Shown piece by piece: positions 1 to 11,228 of a stretch of DNA of 64,000 nt (positions are counted from its first letter, which is position 1; each line of letters opens with the position of its first letter). The notes below the pieces were generated by a model, which was not told where the DNA came from, did not search any database, and saw nothing but the letters and a program-made list of their open reading frames with translations. Origin of the DNA: Asterella californica (taxonomy: Eukaryota; Streptophyta; Marchantiopsida; Marchantiales; Aytoniaceae); NCBI GenBank assembly GCA_036924285.1, contig JAYKYS010000012.1:5518001-5582000 (forward strand), written 5' to 3'. A program made the position numbers and the translations under genes.

Positions 1-2022
1 TCATGCCTTTTCTAGAGAGTCTTTCTCTCGTCGACTGAAAATCACTGTAGCTTATATGAACGAGCTTTTTGATCTCGATGGATATAATGCGTTGTTTATG
101 AGAGAATTAGACAAGACTTTTGTTTTACTGGAGTGAAAGGCGAAACAATATATTCAAAGGTTGCGGTCACGGCACCAACAACATACGTGGGAATCCTCCG
201 GACCTTCACTATACTTGCGCTAATTTACATTTTTGTATTGTTTGCATTTGCATGTTTATTTCTTTTTGTAGGCCGTCCGGATGGTATGTCCGTATCGGTT
301 CACTTGGGTTCAATTCCCAAGCGAGCGACAAGGTTTCACTAAACTAGGCAACATCATTTTCACTGATAGTGCATTATAGAAAAATAGTTCGTGTAGAGAA
401 GTTATTTCATGTTCAGTTTGCTTGTGCTTTAACTAGCTGTGAACACTGGATTCATTAGCAGTGTACTCTAAACTGACACGATGTCTTTATGCTGCTCCGA
501 CTGATATGAAGGAGTCTTTCAGGATTTCCGACTTTGAAGTATAAGAGAGGAAGCTTTTCTTGACTACTGGAAAGATAGACAGAATCTATAACGAATCATG
601 CTACTCACAGCACATGTCTACGAGCTCCTGCGGACTGAGAGCATACCTAGCACCGGTAGCAAATACCTCGAGAGACCAAAATTTGAAACTTTCCACATTG
701 AAGGATTATATAAAGAACCGAAGTTCACCTTCGGTTGCTTCGGTTCTCGTCTACCCCAGAAGATTAAGGAGCGTTATGTTTCCTCTTAGGATTCCTGACT
801 ATAATTAGTGCTTTATTACAGAAAGTAACTGAATCTTCTGAAACTCGATGTTCACGTAAATGTGACTAAAGATAATCTGAACGCAACTTTTTAGTATCAC
901 GATCAGATTCCGTTTCAATCATCAACCAGTCAAAGATATTTAATGATAGCCAATCAAAGACCCGTTTGATTTGACAGCTGCAAGTGATGTGTTCAGCTAT
1001 CCATATCGAGAATGCTGCAATTTCGTTGCAAATAGATGGTCTTCGTATTAAGGGTGTATGTTGTTTCTTCATCACAGTTAATGTGATCGGGAGAGTATGG
1101 CACTAACTACGTGAGTGATGCTCTCTTCAACCATCTCTCACAGTATGCAATTCAGTAAAACTAAACTGAGTCAAACATAAATTGAGTATAAGGAGCAACT
1201 GATTTAAAAGCTTTCCACCATCTTTCAGCTTTCCACCTGGCCAGTCATGTTCGTACTGTACAGCGCAAGTTCTTCTTCAAAGGGGAGTTATAACATTGTT
1301 GAACTGTTTTGAGACTGACTCAATCTTTCTCCTTTGCAATAACGAAGGACAGAGAGTAAATCAAACTTCAATGAGGTCAAAACACATGTCCCAGCAGCTG
1401 GTGGGAACTATTCCAGAACTGATTATCTGTCTTGCCTTTCCACGGCACTCAATCAGAACAGCATAGGTGATCTGAATGAAATATCCAACACGCACCATCC
1501 GTATGGGTTTCACTGTATCTAGCTCTCAGCCATGTTACCAAGCGGAGATGATGCATTCTCCAGAAGTCACAGAGCTGAAGATTATAAGCCATTGAAGACT
1601 GCTGAAATTCACTACTTGACTAAGAGTTCAACCATATACAATTAACATAATACAAACAACTCTTTTCATTACATGAAACTATAATAACATTACAGGTTCC
1701 AGAATCTGCAATAAACTCCCAAATGTTTGAGTTCTTCAATGCCACATACAGCAAATCACCAAAGCGACTATCGAAACGACAATAAACGAGAGAGATCTTA
1801 AAAAATAGCCTTGATAAAAGTCTGGAGATCTCATGCCCTTCGCTGCATCATTCACTTGTATGACGCTGTCTTCTGAGAGCAATCCATATCCTGTAGCTCA
1901 TGCTCATTCACTGAACTAAATCTCACTCTGGTAGAGGTCGTGCAAGTACGACTACAAGAAGTTCTACTACAGACGACCGGGTTAAACACTATGCAACTTG
2001 TACATGGATCGACTCGTTCGAT
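1..2022. other. No recognisable gene; one SINE-like box B
   Basis: I find no coding signal in this stretch; the short open frames lack recognisable domains and overlap on both strands. The only notable item is a box B-like sequence GGTTCAATTCC at about 307-317, preceded by the GC-rich tract TAGGCCGTCCGG about 25 bases upstream. That spacing fits a tRNA-derived SINE or tRNA-like promoter, but no complete tRNA cloverleaf can be folded. Confidence 0.4.
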
Positions 2023-2523
2023 TCAAATATATTTCCCAGCAGACACCTTTTGCATCACAGCAGTCAATGTCGCGATCCGCATATGTTCAAGAAGTTTATC
2101 GAGTACACTAGTATCCTTGTGTGTTTCTTCTAACAAACTGAATTCTTCTGCGGACATTTCAACAAAATCCGCTGCAGCATCCCAAGCCATGGCCCAACTC
2201 TCCGCTGACTCGTTTGCAAGGAGCAACCGTAATCTAAAGCATTTTTTAGTACAATATCAAGCCTTGCGACACTTTGTGCAGTAGTCACGAATAGCGGTGA
2301 GCTTCTTACCACAACTTCCGCAGCCGTCATAAGTTCGAAAAGCATTTGTATCGACAGCTTGCACATAAACTCTTAATCTAAAAGTCATGCTCTGCTTTCC
2401 CGCCTCCAGCCACTGTACTACCGATAGCAAATTCATGTTCGACTTTCGGTACTCAAGAGATTCCAGCGGAGTGACAGTGGATTTACTGCTCGACTGCTCG
2501 CTCTTATCTATGAACAGAAGCAT
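2023..2523 (-). pseudogene. RPA1-type C-terminal OB-fold/zinc-ribbon fragment, interrupted by a stop
   Basis: Read on the minus strand from about 2523 to 2023, one frame gives a sequence resembling the C-terminal single-strand-DNA-binding OB fold of replication protein A large subunit (RPA1 / MEIOB class). It runs from TFRLRV to a zinc ribbon (CGSCGKK, then YCTKC, a CX2C...CX2C pattern). After an in-frame TGA near 2252 it continues in the same frame through FRLRLLLAN, WAMAWDAAADF and MSAEEF, which match the family's strand-helix region ('W...F...A...G.SAeEl'). The stop directly after CRKA lies at no plausible splice donor, so I call it a pseudogene. There is no N-terminal RPA sequence nearby. 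Family RPA1 proteins exceed 600 residues; only about 165 codons are present. It could also be a transposon-borne RPA-like gene. Family assignment is moderate because it rests on motif similarity only. Confidence 0.5.
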
Positions 2524-2729
2524 GTCTCGCGAGCTTTTGACTCCACTTCCAAGACTCGTTCGATCATCTCACTCGACCACGAACGCACTCCACTCCATGA
2601 ACACACTCGTCCGTTTGTGAAATCTGTTCGTCTGTGCACCCGTCCGTATGTGAAACCTGAAATCACAATCCACGTTTCTGCACCTAGCATCGGGAGAGAT
2701 TTTCAAACGCAAACACATTCAATCGAATG

Positions 2730-3130
2730 AAGAAACCAAAGCGTCTCGGCGAGCGTCCCTCATAATCAGAAATCATCACAGAGTATGCGAATGAAGGAAC
2801 CAGAGCGCAGAAATGAAATCATGAAAGCAACGAAACGAGACGAGAATGAAATCGTGAAAGCAGAGCGCGGACCCAGAGAGCGGAAATGAAATCGTGAAAT
2901 CGTGAAAGCAATCGATCGTGAACCCAGTTCGTGCTAATCCTTTTGCCTTCTCAGACTGGACCTCGGCAGACAGTACGCTAATCCCTCCGGCTTCCCAGAC
3001 TAGACCTCGGCACACAATACGCGAATGAACGCGAATGAAGGAAGGAACCAGAGCACGGTTGAGGTTCAAATTTTTGAAAGCGTGGTTTGGGACGCGAACG
3101 AGGTTCTATTCAGTTCACGCGAGTGAGGTT
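2730..3130. repeat. Short degenerate local repeats
   Basis: Several short phrases recur within 400 bases: GAAATGAAATC(A/G)TGAAA appears repeatedly at about 2812-2905, CAGACT(G/A)GACCTCGGCA appears twice (about 2952 and 2996), and GAGGTTCTATTCAGT appears twice (about 3100 and 3128). These look like decayed tandem duplications. No gene is seen. Confidence 0.45.
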
Positions 3131-3479
3131 CTATTCAGTCACAGTTTTTGGGTTCACGGTATCTCGTTGCGGTCGTCAAGCAACGGCTCAGTCTAGTCAC
3201 AGTCGTCGTCAACGGGTCTCTTAACGGGGCTAATTCGGAATTAACTTTACACGTAAGAGTTGTAAAACGGTGACACCACTGTACCCTCCGAGCAACGTGA
3301 GACCCTTACATAGCCTACGATCCCTCGGCAGGAAGATTCGACCCCATCTGCCATCTGATCAAGTTGATCCAAATGAAACATAAAGTGGTTAGGCTCGACC
3401 AAACATGTGTATTATGGTATTCACTGGGGTCTCTTGCCCTATAGTTTCATGGACAGTAACGTGCAACAGAACGCGTTTC

Positions 3480-4540
3480 AGGAATGTATACTATTATATT
3501 AATGTATAGTAATAAAAAAGTCTAACTTCTTTGCATATTTATGTGAAGCACCCATGAATATTCTTTGCATATACAGATTCATCTGTATATTTGAATCTCA
3601 TTCAATCTTTCGACAGAAGAGGCCAATATACAGAGGTTTAATTTAGTAATTAACCCTTTCGGCAGAAAGAGTTAAGTATTAAATTAAAGTAACAGTGTAT
3701 TAATGTATATATACAGTTTCAAGTTCTCTGTCTTGTACCTTTGGCAGCGAAGCCGTGTCTATTGGCTTATGGTTTATAATTTACTCAGTCCGTGTTTCCA
3801 CGCATAGCCATTTAATTTAATCACTTGGATTTCTCTTGGACTTTACATGCATATGTTATCTCTCTATGTTTCCAAGCATAGCTATTTAAATGTAGTTATT
3901 TATATTTAGACTTAGATTTCCTTTAGACTTGCATTAAAAATTAACTGTACTCGGTGCGTATTCATTTTTCATTTGGATTTCTCTTGGACTTACATGTATA
4001 CATTATCTTTTACTGTACAACTCCAGCAACGAATAGTATAACAATTTTGAACATAAATTATGTTCTCCCACTGTGTGTACCAACCTCATCCTTCTTGTGA
4101 GATGGAGGAGACAAATATACAAGGGGTTTAATTTTCACATAATCTCTCGACAGGAAAGGTTAGATAATAAACTAAACTCCTCGTAAATTAATGCATTAAT
4201 AGCTTTAAGTTCCTATACTTGTATCTTTAGAAACACAGTAGTTTACTCATGACTTATGGTTTATATCCTGGCTTTTTTATGTTTCCAGGCATGGACTAAT
4301 AGTTAATATTTATGAATTATTTTTATTATTTTTATCTATTTGATATATAATTTTTATTTAGTACTTATATATTATCCCATAAAACCAAAAAAGCAAAAAT
4401 TTCCAGAGGTTCATCTATCATACATATTATGTTGCATGCATCCTCCTTTCGCTGCATGTTGCATCCACCTTCCGTTGATGGAGGAGGTAAATATGTAAGG
4501 ATTTAATTTATTACTTAATTTTTAAAAATAAAATAAAAAT
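3480..4540 (+). repeat. AT-rich dispersed repeat family, three degenerate copies
   Basis: Three diverged units share the phrases GGTTTAATTT, ATTAATG(T/C)ATTAAT, CTTATGGTTTAT and a following GT(T/G)TCCA(C/G)GCAT. Units lie at about 3530-3800, 4070-4300 and 4440-4530 (the last truncated). Related units occur at about 34300-34560 and 63495-63610. There is no protein coding. It could be a non-autonomous transposon or an old LTR remnant; the type is not clear. Confidence 0.5.
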
Positions 4541-4912
4541 AAAAAATTAAACTACAAAGAAAATGTAATGTGTTTGGTATCAGTCTCCGGATTTTAATTT
4601 TGAGAGTATGTTTTGTCCGTGCTCCCTTTAGCGGCTATTTCTTGATCTTTCTGCATCTGCAGGTCCAGCTATCCCTTGACATCTAGGAAATATTATTTTT
4701 TCTATAAGTTTATTACAAAATTTTTATTAACATTTATATATTTTTTTATAACAACAAGCGAATAAAAGTTCCCCGAAGTTGATCTTGCATACATATTTAA
4801 GCAAGGAGCAGAAGCCTCTTTGCGTTCTGCATTTCAGGCCAGAAAACGTAAGAACCTGAGTGTGAATGCCCCACTAGACCGACCAAAACAAAATAAGAAT
4901 GAACAGTAATTA

Positions 4913-4955
4913 GCGGGTGTCAGAGTTAGTGTCCGTAGTGATTATTCTACTCCCC
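4913..4955 (+). repeat. Left terminal inverted repeat of the composite transposon
   Basis: Begins GCGGGTGTCAGAGTTAG and pairs, as an imperfect inverted repeat with a short gap, with the right end at about 18917-18959. It is directly preceded by TAATTA (4907-4912). Confidence 0.6.
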
Positions 4956-4990
4956 GCGGGCATGAGTTCCGGGCAACGGCCATTCCGGTT

Positions 4991-5014
4991 GCGGGTACCT
5001 CAAGAGGTACCCGC
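4991..5014. repeat. Perfect 24-bp palindrome
   Basis: An 11-bp perfect inverted repeat (GCGGGTACCTC and its complement) separated by two bases. It lies 78 bp inside the left transposon end, where transposase or companion-protein binding sites would be expected. Confidence 0.7.
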
Positions 5015-5159
5015 AGAAACTAGCCGCGGCTGTTTCCTCATTGCCCGTTTTAGTTTTGGCCGTGAAATAAATATGGTGGGTAGTACATGGTTATTAAATG
5101 CACTAAATCCCGCATTTTTTTCAAAATGGAAAAGAACTGCAAGCGTAGCATCGGTAGCG

Positions 5160-5340
5160 CCTGAGAGCGTTTCTTTTCAGCATCACGATGTAGCAAAAGG
5201 AAATGCTCCTTTAGCGCTTGAGTCTTTCAGCATGCGGCGTTTCAACATCGCGATCTAGGAAAAAGGAGGGCTAAAAGGTTTCAACATCACGATGTAGGAA
5301 AAAGGAAGGCTCCTTTAGCGCTTGAGTCTTTCAGCAGCAT
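5160..5340 (+). repeat. Subterminal direct repeats upstream of transposase
   Basis: Three partial units of the form 'TTTCAACATC(A/G)CGAT(G/C)TAG ... AAAGGA ... GCTCCTTTAGCGCTTGAG...TTTCAGCATG' lie between the left end and the transposase start, with GCTCCTTTAGCGCTTGAGTC at about 5205 and 5310. Such subterminal repeats are typical transposase-binding regions in DNA transposons; the binding role is inferred. Confidence 0.5.
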
Positions 5341-5388
5341 GTGTCGATTCAACATCCTCCTGTAACACTCGAAGCGAGCGATCTCACC

Positions 5389-6713
5389 ATGCCTCGTGTT
5401 TCAGCTAGAAAAGATTTGTTAGCAAGTTTAGAAGAAATTTTAGAGATGCGGGTGATGTTAGCATCATCTAGCTCAGATTGTTCCAGCGATTCGAGTGAAG
5501 ATGAGAGAAAAATGCCAGAGAGATCAGAGAACGAGTTCACTAGCTCTAGTGAGGAAGATGATGATTCAGACGATGAATTCTTAGAGTTCTACAGGATTCT
5601 GTCTACTTCGCGCTATATAGAAAGACCACGACAGTTTACCTTCTTCAAGAGTCAAGATTTCTATCAAAATTATTTTGATAATCTTCCTCCTGATGCTTTT
5701 CGTCAAATCACAAGGATGGATCGGAGAAGTTTCACAAAGTTGGTAGCTTTGGTTGAAGGACACCCTGTTTTTCACAATAGAGCTCGACTGAAACAAGCTC
5801 CTGTGTCATTACAAGTCACTGTGACATTGGATCGATTTGGACACGATGGAAATGGCGCTGCATTTGGAAGATCTAAGTTGCTCTGGGGTATAGGACATGG
5901 AACGATGGTTCTATATACTCAAAGAGTGATGAAGGCTCTGGAGTCGACTCTGAAATCATCAATACGATGGCCGAACCGTGAAGAGAGGAAGGTAAATTCC
6001 GAAGCTTTTGCAGCAAAAGGATTTCCTGGATGTATAGGTTTGATAGATGGTACCTTGTTACCTTTATCACAAAGACCTAGATATGACGGAGAAACATATT
6101 ATGATAGGAAATGCAACTACTCGATAAATACACAAGTTGTATGCTGTCTGAGGAAAAGGATTTTTTTTTATTCTCAGGCATGCCAGGGAGCTGTCAAGAC
6201 ATCACATGTTTACGAAAGTCTTTTCTCTGGAAACATATGAATAGTGCTGGTCCATTATTTGATCCTGATCAATATTTGCTTGGAGATTCTGGATACTCTC
6301 CTATGCTTCACCTCGTTCCTTCTTTCAGGATGGCCACTGGAGATAAAGAAAAACATGATTTCAATACCTGCTTAGCACACGCAAGAGTTGCAAATGAGCA
6401 CTGTATTGGTATCTTGAAATCCAGATGGCACTCTTTGAAACAAGTGAGGACACAACTGAAAAATAGATCTGAGAATAAGTTTCTAGTTAGATGGGTAGGG
6501 TGTTGTGCTATGTTGCATAATTTTCTAAGCAAGAATGAAGACGAGTGGACCGAAAGCGATGGAGAATTAGTTATAGAGACAGAAAGAGATATAGAATCAC
6601 CTCTTCCATACAATGGAGCTAACACCACTTCGGGAATACAACAAAGATCTCGAGTTATGTCTATTTGTCTTAGACAGAACAGAAATCCGGGAGGTTTTTT
6701 ATTTAAACCATAA
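5389..6713 (+). pseudogene. PIF/Harbinger (HARBI1-like) DDE transposase, frameshifted
   Basis: About 440 codons, the usual PIF transposase length, which would cut and rejoin element ends. The start is the ATG at 5389 (context accATGc); the upstream frame has only GTG. The N-terminus is acidic and serine-rich (runs of S/D/E, first 85 residues), then a helical region ending around LLWGIGHGT. The catalytic triad is visible: D in GLIDGTLLPL, D in YLLGDSGY, and E in VANEHCIGILKSRW. The reading frame breaks near 6160-6175, at a run of nine T's: upstream reads to RKRIFF, and the other frame resumes at FSGMPGSCQD, the conserved PGS..D block. A one-base slip in the homopolymer explains it; sequencing error is the alternative. 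It converges with the Myb-like companion gene at 18833-11229, as ORF1/ORF2 pairs often do. Confidence 0.82.
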
Positions 6714-6824
6714 TAAAAATCATACTCGATGATTTCATTTCTTTCATTAGAGTTCATACTTGTTGTTTGATTTTGTACTTGTCTCTCTCTCGTGCATGAA
6801 TGTTTGTGTTCTCTGTGACAAAGA

Positions 6825-7800
6825 CAGATCGCACTTGTTATCACAATGCGTGATAAGATCGCACTTGTGTTCTCAGTAAAGTTAATAAAGTTTAGTTATC
6901 TGAGTGCGATACCACGAGCTCTATGTTGGTGTTTAGCGAGAGGGTTTCGCGTTGAGTGCGATATGAGACGAGACCGTCCATACCACACAGGACCACTCAG
7001 TGCGACACGAGTTGCCTAGGACCACCTCAGTGCGACTTGAAATGCTGAAATACGAAAATCATGTCTATAAGTCGCACTGAGTGGAATGATCAATAACGAA
7101 TCGCACAAGGAAGGCTCAGTGCAACTGATAAGGATTCTCACTGCGACCCAGTGACCTCACGGGTCGCACTTGCCTTGCACTCTATCCAGGATCGCACTGG
7201 GATCACCCCAGTGCGACTTGCGATACCACAGTGCCGGTCACACTGACACGACCTCGGTCGCAGTGGGCACTCCCTGCGGGTCGCACTAGGTGATCCTCAG
7301 TGCGACCCCACAGTGCATGTCGCACTGACACGACCTCGGTCGCAGTGGGCACCCCTGCGGGTCGCACTAGGTGATCTCAGTGCGACCCCACAGTGATTGT
7401 CGCACTGACACGACCTCGGTCGCAGTGGGCACCCCCTGCGGGTCGCACTAGGTGATCCTCAGTGCGACCGCAGTGCCCATCGCACTGGACATGCCCTGCG
7501 GGTCGCACTAGAAGATCCTCAGTGCGACCGCAGTGCCGGTCGCACTGGGAGCGCGAGTGTCCGCACTGGATACTCCTGCGGGTCGCACTAGGTGATCTCA
7601 GTGCGACTGCAGTGCCGGTCCGCACTGGACATGCCATGCGGGTCGCACTAGGAGATCCTCAATGCGACCGCAGTGCCGGTCGCACTGGGAGGAATACACC
7701 CCGCACTGGACACTCCCTGCAGTCGCACTGAAACCACCGGTCGCACTGAAACACTGGTCACCGCACTGAGACCACCTCTGTCGCACTCCCAGAAGTACTC
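6825..7800. repeat. CGCACTG motif array 1 (minisatellite)
   Basis: Dense alternation of CGCACTG and its complement CAGTGCG, starting just after the transposase stop. Between about 7190 and 7720 it resolves into units of about 65-70 bp with the internal phrases CTGCGGGTCGCACTAG, GTGATC(C)TCAGTGCGAC and ACACGACCTCGGTCGCAGTG. The overall base composition is much more GC-rich than the flanks. Long open frames through it on both strands are by-products of the repeat and not genes. Confidence 0.85.
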
Positions 7801-8247
7801 AGTGTAACATGAAAGTCGTATCATAACATATTCTTTTTATAAGACATTCTCATACGAATCCTTATAATCCTTATAACACATTCTCATACGAATCCTTATA
7901 ACACATTCTCAGAAGAGAGTCCCATCGTAAACACATTCTCAGAAAGAGTCGCATCATAGACACATTCATCATAAATACATTCTCAGAGAGTCGCATCATA
8001 AGACATTCTCAGAGAATCCTCAGTAACTTGAATCACTCGTTTTATCATAAACATGAGTTACAAAGCCACGAAAGGGGCACGAAGAAAATAGCGGCCTGTA
8101 AAGTTGAAAAGACTCCGAGAGAACGAAGAAAATTGTAGCATGTACTACATAAGGGGCAGGAAAGAAAAATCCACCGCACTGGAGAACGAAGAACACAGCA
8201 TACTGTACTACATAAGGGGCAAGTCCTGCCTGAACTTATAAGTATTC
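7800..8247. repeat. Short tandem repeats downstream of the FCP1-like gene
   Basis: Two kinds of short repeats: (i) CATTCTCA(T/G)A with AGTCGCATCATA at about 7840-8010; (ii) GAGAACGAAGAA followed by ACTACATAAGGGGCA, twice, at about 8119 and 8183. This would be the 3' flank of the minus-strand FCP1-like gene. Confidence 0.5.
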
Positions 8248-10564
8248 TCAAGGAGTACTTTTAAGTTTTTTCATAAACTCCATTTGTTGCCCGTGCGATA
8301 AACATTTCCAAGTTACCTCCGTATCTTCACGGGTCACCTCGCCCCAATATTTCTTCAATGCAGGAAAAGGATCTCTTGCGAAAGCTTGAGAGTACTTCGC
8401 TTGAACATACATGGGAGTTTCCCATGTATTGTTCAACCACCCTCTCAACCAAGGCAAAAGAACACTCAACAAATAATCATCCCGATCTAAATCTGTCGAG
8501 TCAGGAGAGAACGAAGGAAGATGAAGTGCATTATACGGATGATTAGTGATGTTTTTCTCAGGAGAATCATCTATCAGAAGACAATCTCGGGTACAAAGAT
8601 TAAAACTATACAGACGTGTAAAGTCTTTCAGGTAAAGATAATTCCCTGTGGCAGCTTCTCTGATTGTTTTGAATCTCAAACACATGTTTTGTGCCTATAC
8701 TTTGCACACCTGCAAAATAGAAACATAACACAAATCTTGTTTTAGATAACTCAAAAGGAGCGTATATGATCAATGCTGCACAATAGGAATAATTCAACTA
8801 AATATAAGCCAAAATTTGAATCATCACTTACTTGACCCGAGGCCACTCCATGAGGAAGATACTCCTTCCTTTCCATATCTCTGAGGATGGCATTACAGTT
8901 CGTCTGAGTTCGAGAAGTCCAGATCATAAGATGGAATTCCTCGCAACACGCTTCCATGAACTCTCTGACGCCTTTTCGAACTACATAACAAAGAGGACTC
9001 TTCTGACAGTTCTCTACCTTGTATCCTCTTTCTTTAGCCCCCTGAAGTTCCATGTTATTACGACCCACCTTGATTAGCATTCCATTCAAATCTATTATCA
9101 AAGTCTTCTTCCTGCAAACGCTAGGATCCACCAAATGGGGAAAAAAAGTCTCAGAAGCTTGGACACGTGAGGCCTCTGCTCTCAAGCCTGACACCTCCTC
9201 GCGTATCCGGGTTAAGACTTTCTCTTGTGAGGAAACTCGCTCGTTCAGCTCATACTCTTCCTTCTTTGCTATCACGATCCTGTTGGAGATTTCCGTTTCT
9301 TCTTGTTTTCTCGCGGCTAGACGCCTGTCCAACTCCTCTATCTCTCGTGTCTTCGACAGTAGTGTTGCATCTTCCACTCCTGTACGAGTAGGAGACAATC
9401 CCGCTGCAAAAAAGAAAAAAAAAAGCTTGTTAAGACAAGTTTACCATTCACAAACTAAACTTGTTACTGTCGCACTGAAGGGTATCAGTGCTACGGTCGC
9501 ACTGTGCGTCTTGTGGCCGCACTGTGCGATCGAGTGTCAGTGCGGCCGATCGCACTGCGCGATCGATGGGCCGCACTGAAGGGTGTCAGTGCGTCCTGTG
9601 GCCGCACTAAAAGATCTCAGTGCGGTCCACAATCGCACTGCGCGATCGATGGGCCGCACTGAAGGGTGTCAGTGCGGCCCACTATTGCACTGCGCGATCC
9701 ATGGCCGCACTGAAGGGTGTCAGTGCGATCGAGCGCACTGTGCGTCTTGTGACCGCACTGAAGGATCTCAGTGCGGCCCATAATCGCACTGAGGAGTGAG
9801 TGCGACTATGAAGTCGCACTAAGACTTCCCACTGCGACTATAAACTCACAACCGCACTAAGACTGTGAGTGCGATCCACTCATACACTAATCGCCCTCAA
9901 AGCACAAGACTACCCATGGCCACAGTAGCTCTCGATCAGTGCGACCCACAGCGTCAGAGTCATGAGCTGGAAGAGAAATATCATAACAAAAACAAGAGAA
10001 TGTACAAACAAACAAACTTTTACCTGAATGTTGTCCATGATGGTGGATTACACATTCGTGACGAACAAAGTCTGGAACTTGGATAGTTTCAAGTCTTGAC
10101 AAACCAAGATGGATGAACACGTGAGTAAGAGCTATTCCCGCAAATGTCTCCAGAGTCTCAGCTTTTCTAGCCTGTCCCATGTGTTTCTGGATACGAAGAT
10201 TTCTCCCTCCAAGTTATCCACCATGAGTTGCGCAAAGTTGTAATTTACCTCCAGATCCTCGACTTTAGACTTGACGAACAATGCAAGTTGACCAGTGACT
10301 GTCTTAGGTCATTTTCTCGCAAGAAATACAGCGTTAAGACATTGGAAAACTGAAATCCATTCTGGATATGAACACTCTCTTGCAAAATATCTCTTTCCGA
10401 CTTTATCATACTCTGCAAACCAGTCTGCTATGCGGACATGTCTGACGAAAGGAGGCATATCAACAACACCAGTTGGAATCACAAAAGCTTCTCTGAGTAG
10501 ATCAACATTCAATGAGATTTTCTCTTCGCCGATAGTACCAATAGAAGTCTCCACGTCGTAAGAC
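8248..10564 (-). pseudogene. FCP1/NIF-like HAD-domain gene (transposon cargo), degenerate active site
   Basis: At least three minus-strand exons. Exon A about 10564-10024: unrecognised domain with a TGA after FLARK near 10310 and a frameshift near 10165; it ends at a good donor (CAG|GTAAAAG). Exon B 9403-8832: acceptor after a long T tract (TTTTTTGCAG|), frame joining exon A in phase; about 70 residues of coiled coil, then an FCP1/SCP-type (NLI-interacting factor) HAD domain starting LIIDLNGML. Exon C 8694-8248: LLIDDSPEKN (motif with the paired Asp), then LPWLRGW and the stop. FCP1/SCP enzymes dephosphorylate proteins such as the RNA polymerase II C-terminal domain using DXDX(T/V). Here the motif is DLNGM (Asp at 9092-9090, second Asp replaced by Asn, Thr/Val replaced by Met), so catalysis is doubtful. 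Upstream exons, if any, would lie beyond array 3. Alternative: a host gene swallowed by the element. Confidence 0.65.
9430..9960. repeat. CGCACTG motif array 2, inside the intron of the FCP1-like gene
   Basis: Repeats of CGCACTGCGCGATCGATGG(G)CCGCACTGAAGGGTGTCAGTGCG with variants, unit about 60-65 bp, between the donor at 10023 and the acceptor at 9404. It has the same CGCACTG core as array 1 but different spacers. Both orientations of the core alternate, so the RNA could fold into many small hairpins. Confidence 0.85.
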
Positions 10565-10689
10565 TGAATGAAAGTTTTACATAACGCAACCTTACACAAA
10601 CAATCATAAAGAAGAAGACAAATCAGAAATTATCTCACATCAGGCGATGTAAAACAAGCAGAAAAGTTACTCAGAAAAACAAGCAGAAA

Positions 10690-11050
10690 AGTTACTCAGA
10701 AAAGTTACTCGAACCGCACTGGCACTGTCAATGCTTCGAAAACAACGAACTGAGCTCCACGGCCGCACTAGCACAGCTTTGAAAACAACGCACTGGCTCT
10801 CGAAGCGAGTCTCCGACCGCACTGACCTCGATCGGCCGCAGTAGCTCTCAAAGCGACTCTCTCTCCGACCGCACTCAACTCGATCGGCCGCAGTAGCTCT
10901 CAAAGCGACACTCTCTGCCGACCGCACTGACCTCGATCGACCGCAGTAGGAAATGAAATACTCTCGAAGCGACTCTCAGTCGACTGCACTGACCTCGACC
11001 GGCCGCAGTGAATCTCGCTCAATCGACCGCACTAGAATGCTCGATCGTCC
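10690..11050. repeat. CGCACTG motif array 3
   Basis: About 45-50-bp units built from GACCGCACTGACCTCGATCG, GCCGCAGTAGCTCTCAAAGC and GACTCTC. The core CCGCACTG is retained but the spacers differ from arrays 1 and 2. The array lies upstream (minus-strand sense) of the first visible exon of the FCP1-like gene and downstream of the stop of the Myb-like companion gene. Confidence 0.8.
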
Positions 11051-11228
11051 AGCTTCTCCTCTGGTGGTCGAGAACGAAACAATCACCTTAAACACCAAAC
11101 AATCACCTTTAACACAAGCATAAGAATACACTCGTCTTAATTTAACTTAAACATGAACCCTAAACCAGTCCATGATCAACACATAAAACGTAAGGTACAC
11201 GCCATTTTATAAACGTCAAATTTACTGT

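Noticed and set aside
7190..7730. Regular spaced repeats that could be mistaken for a CRISPR array, and long open frames within them
   Set aside because: The repeats are imperfect, alternate in orientation and lie in plant nuclear DNA; the open frames arise on both strands from the repeat period.
8045..8251. Cys-rich 68-codon minus-strand frame
   Set aside because: It is built from a duplicated short repeat in the 3' flank of the FCP1-like gene and begins without a credible start.
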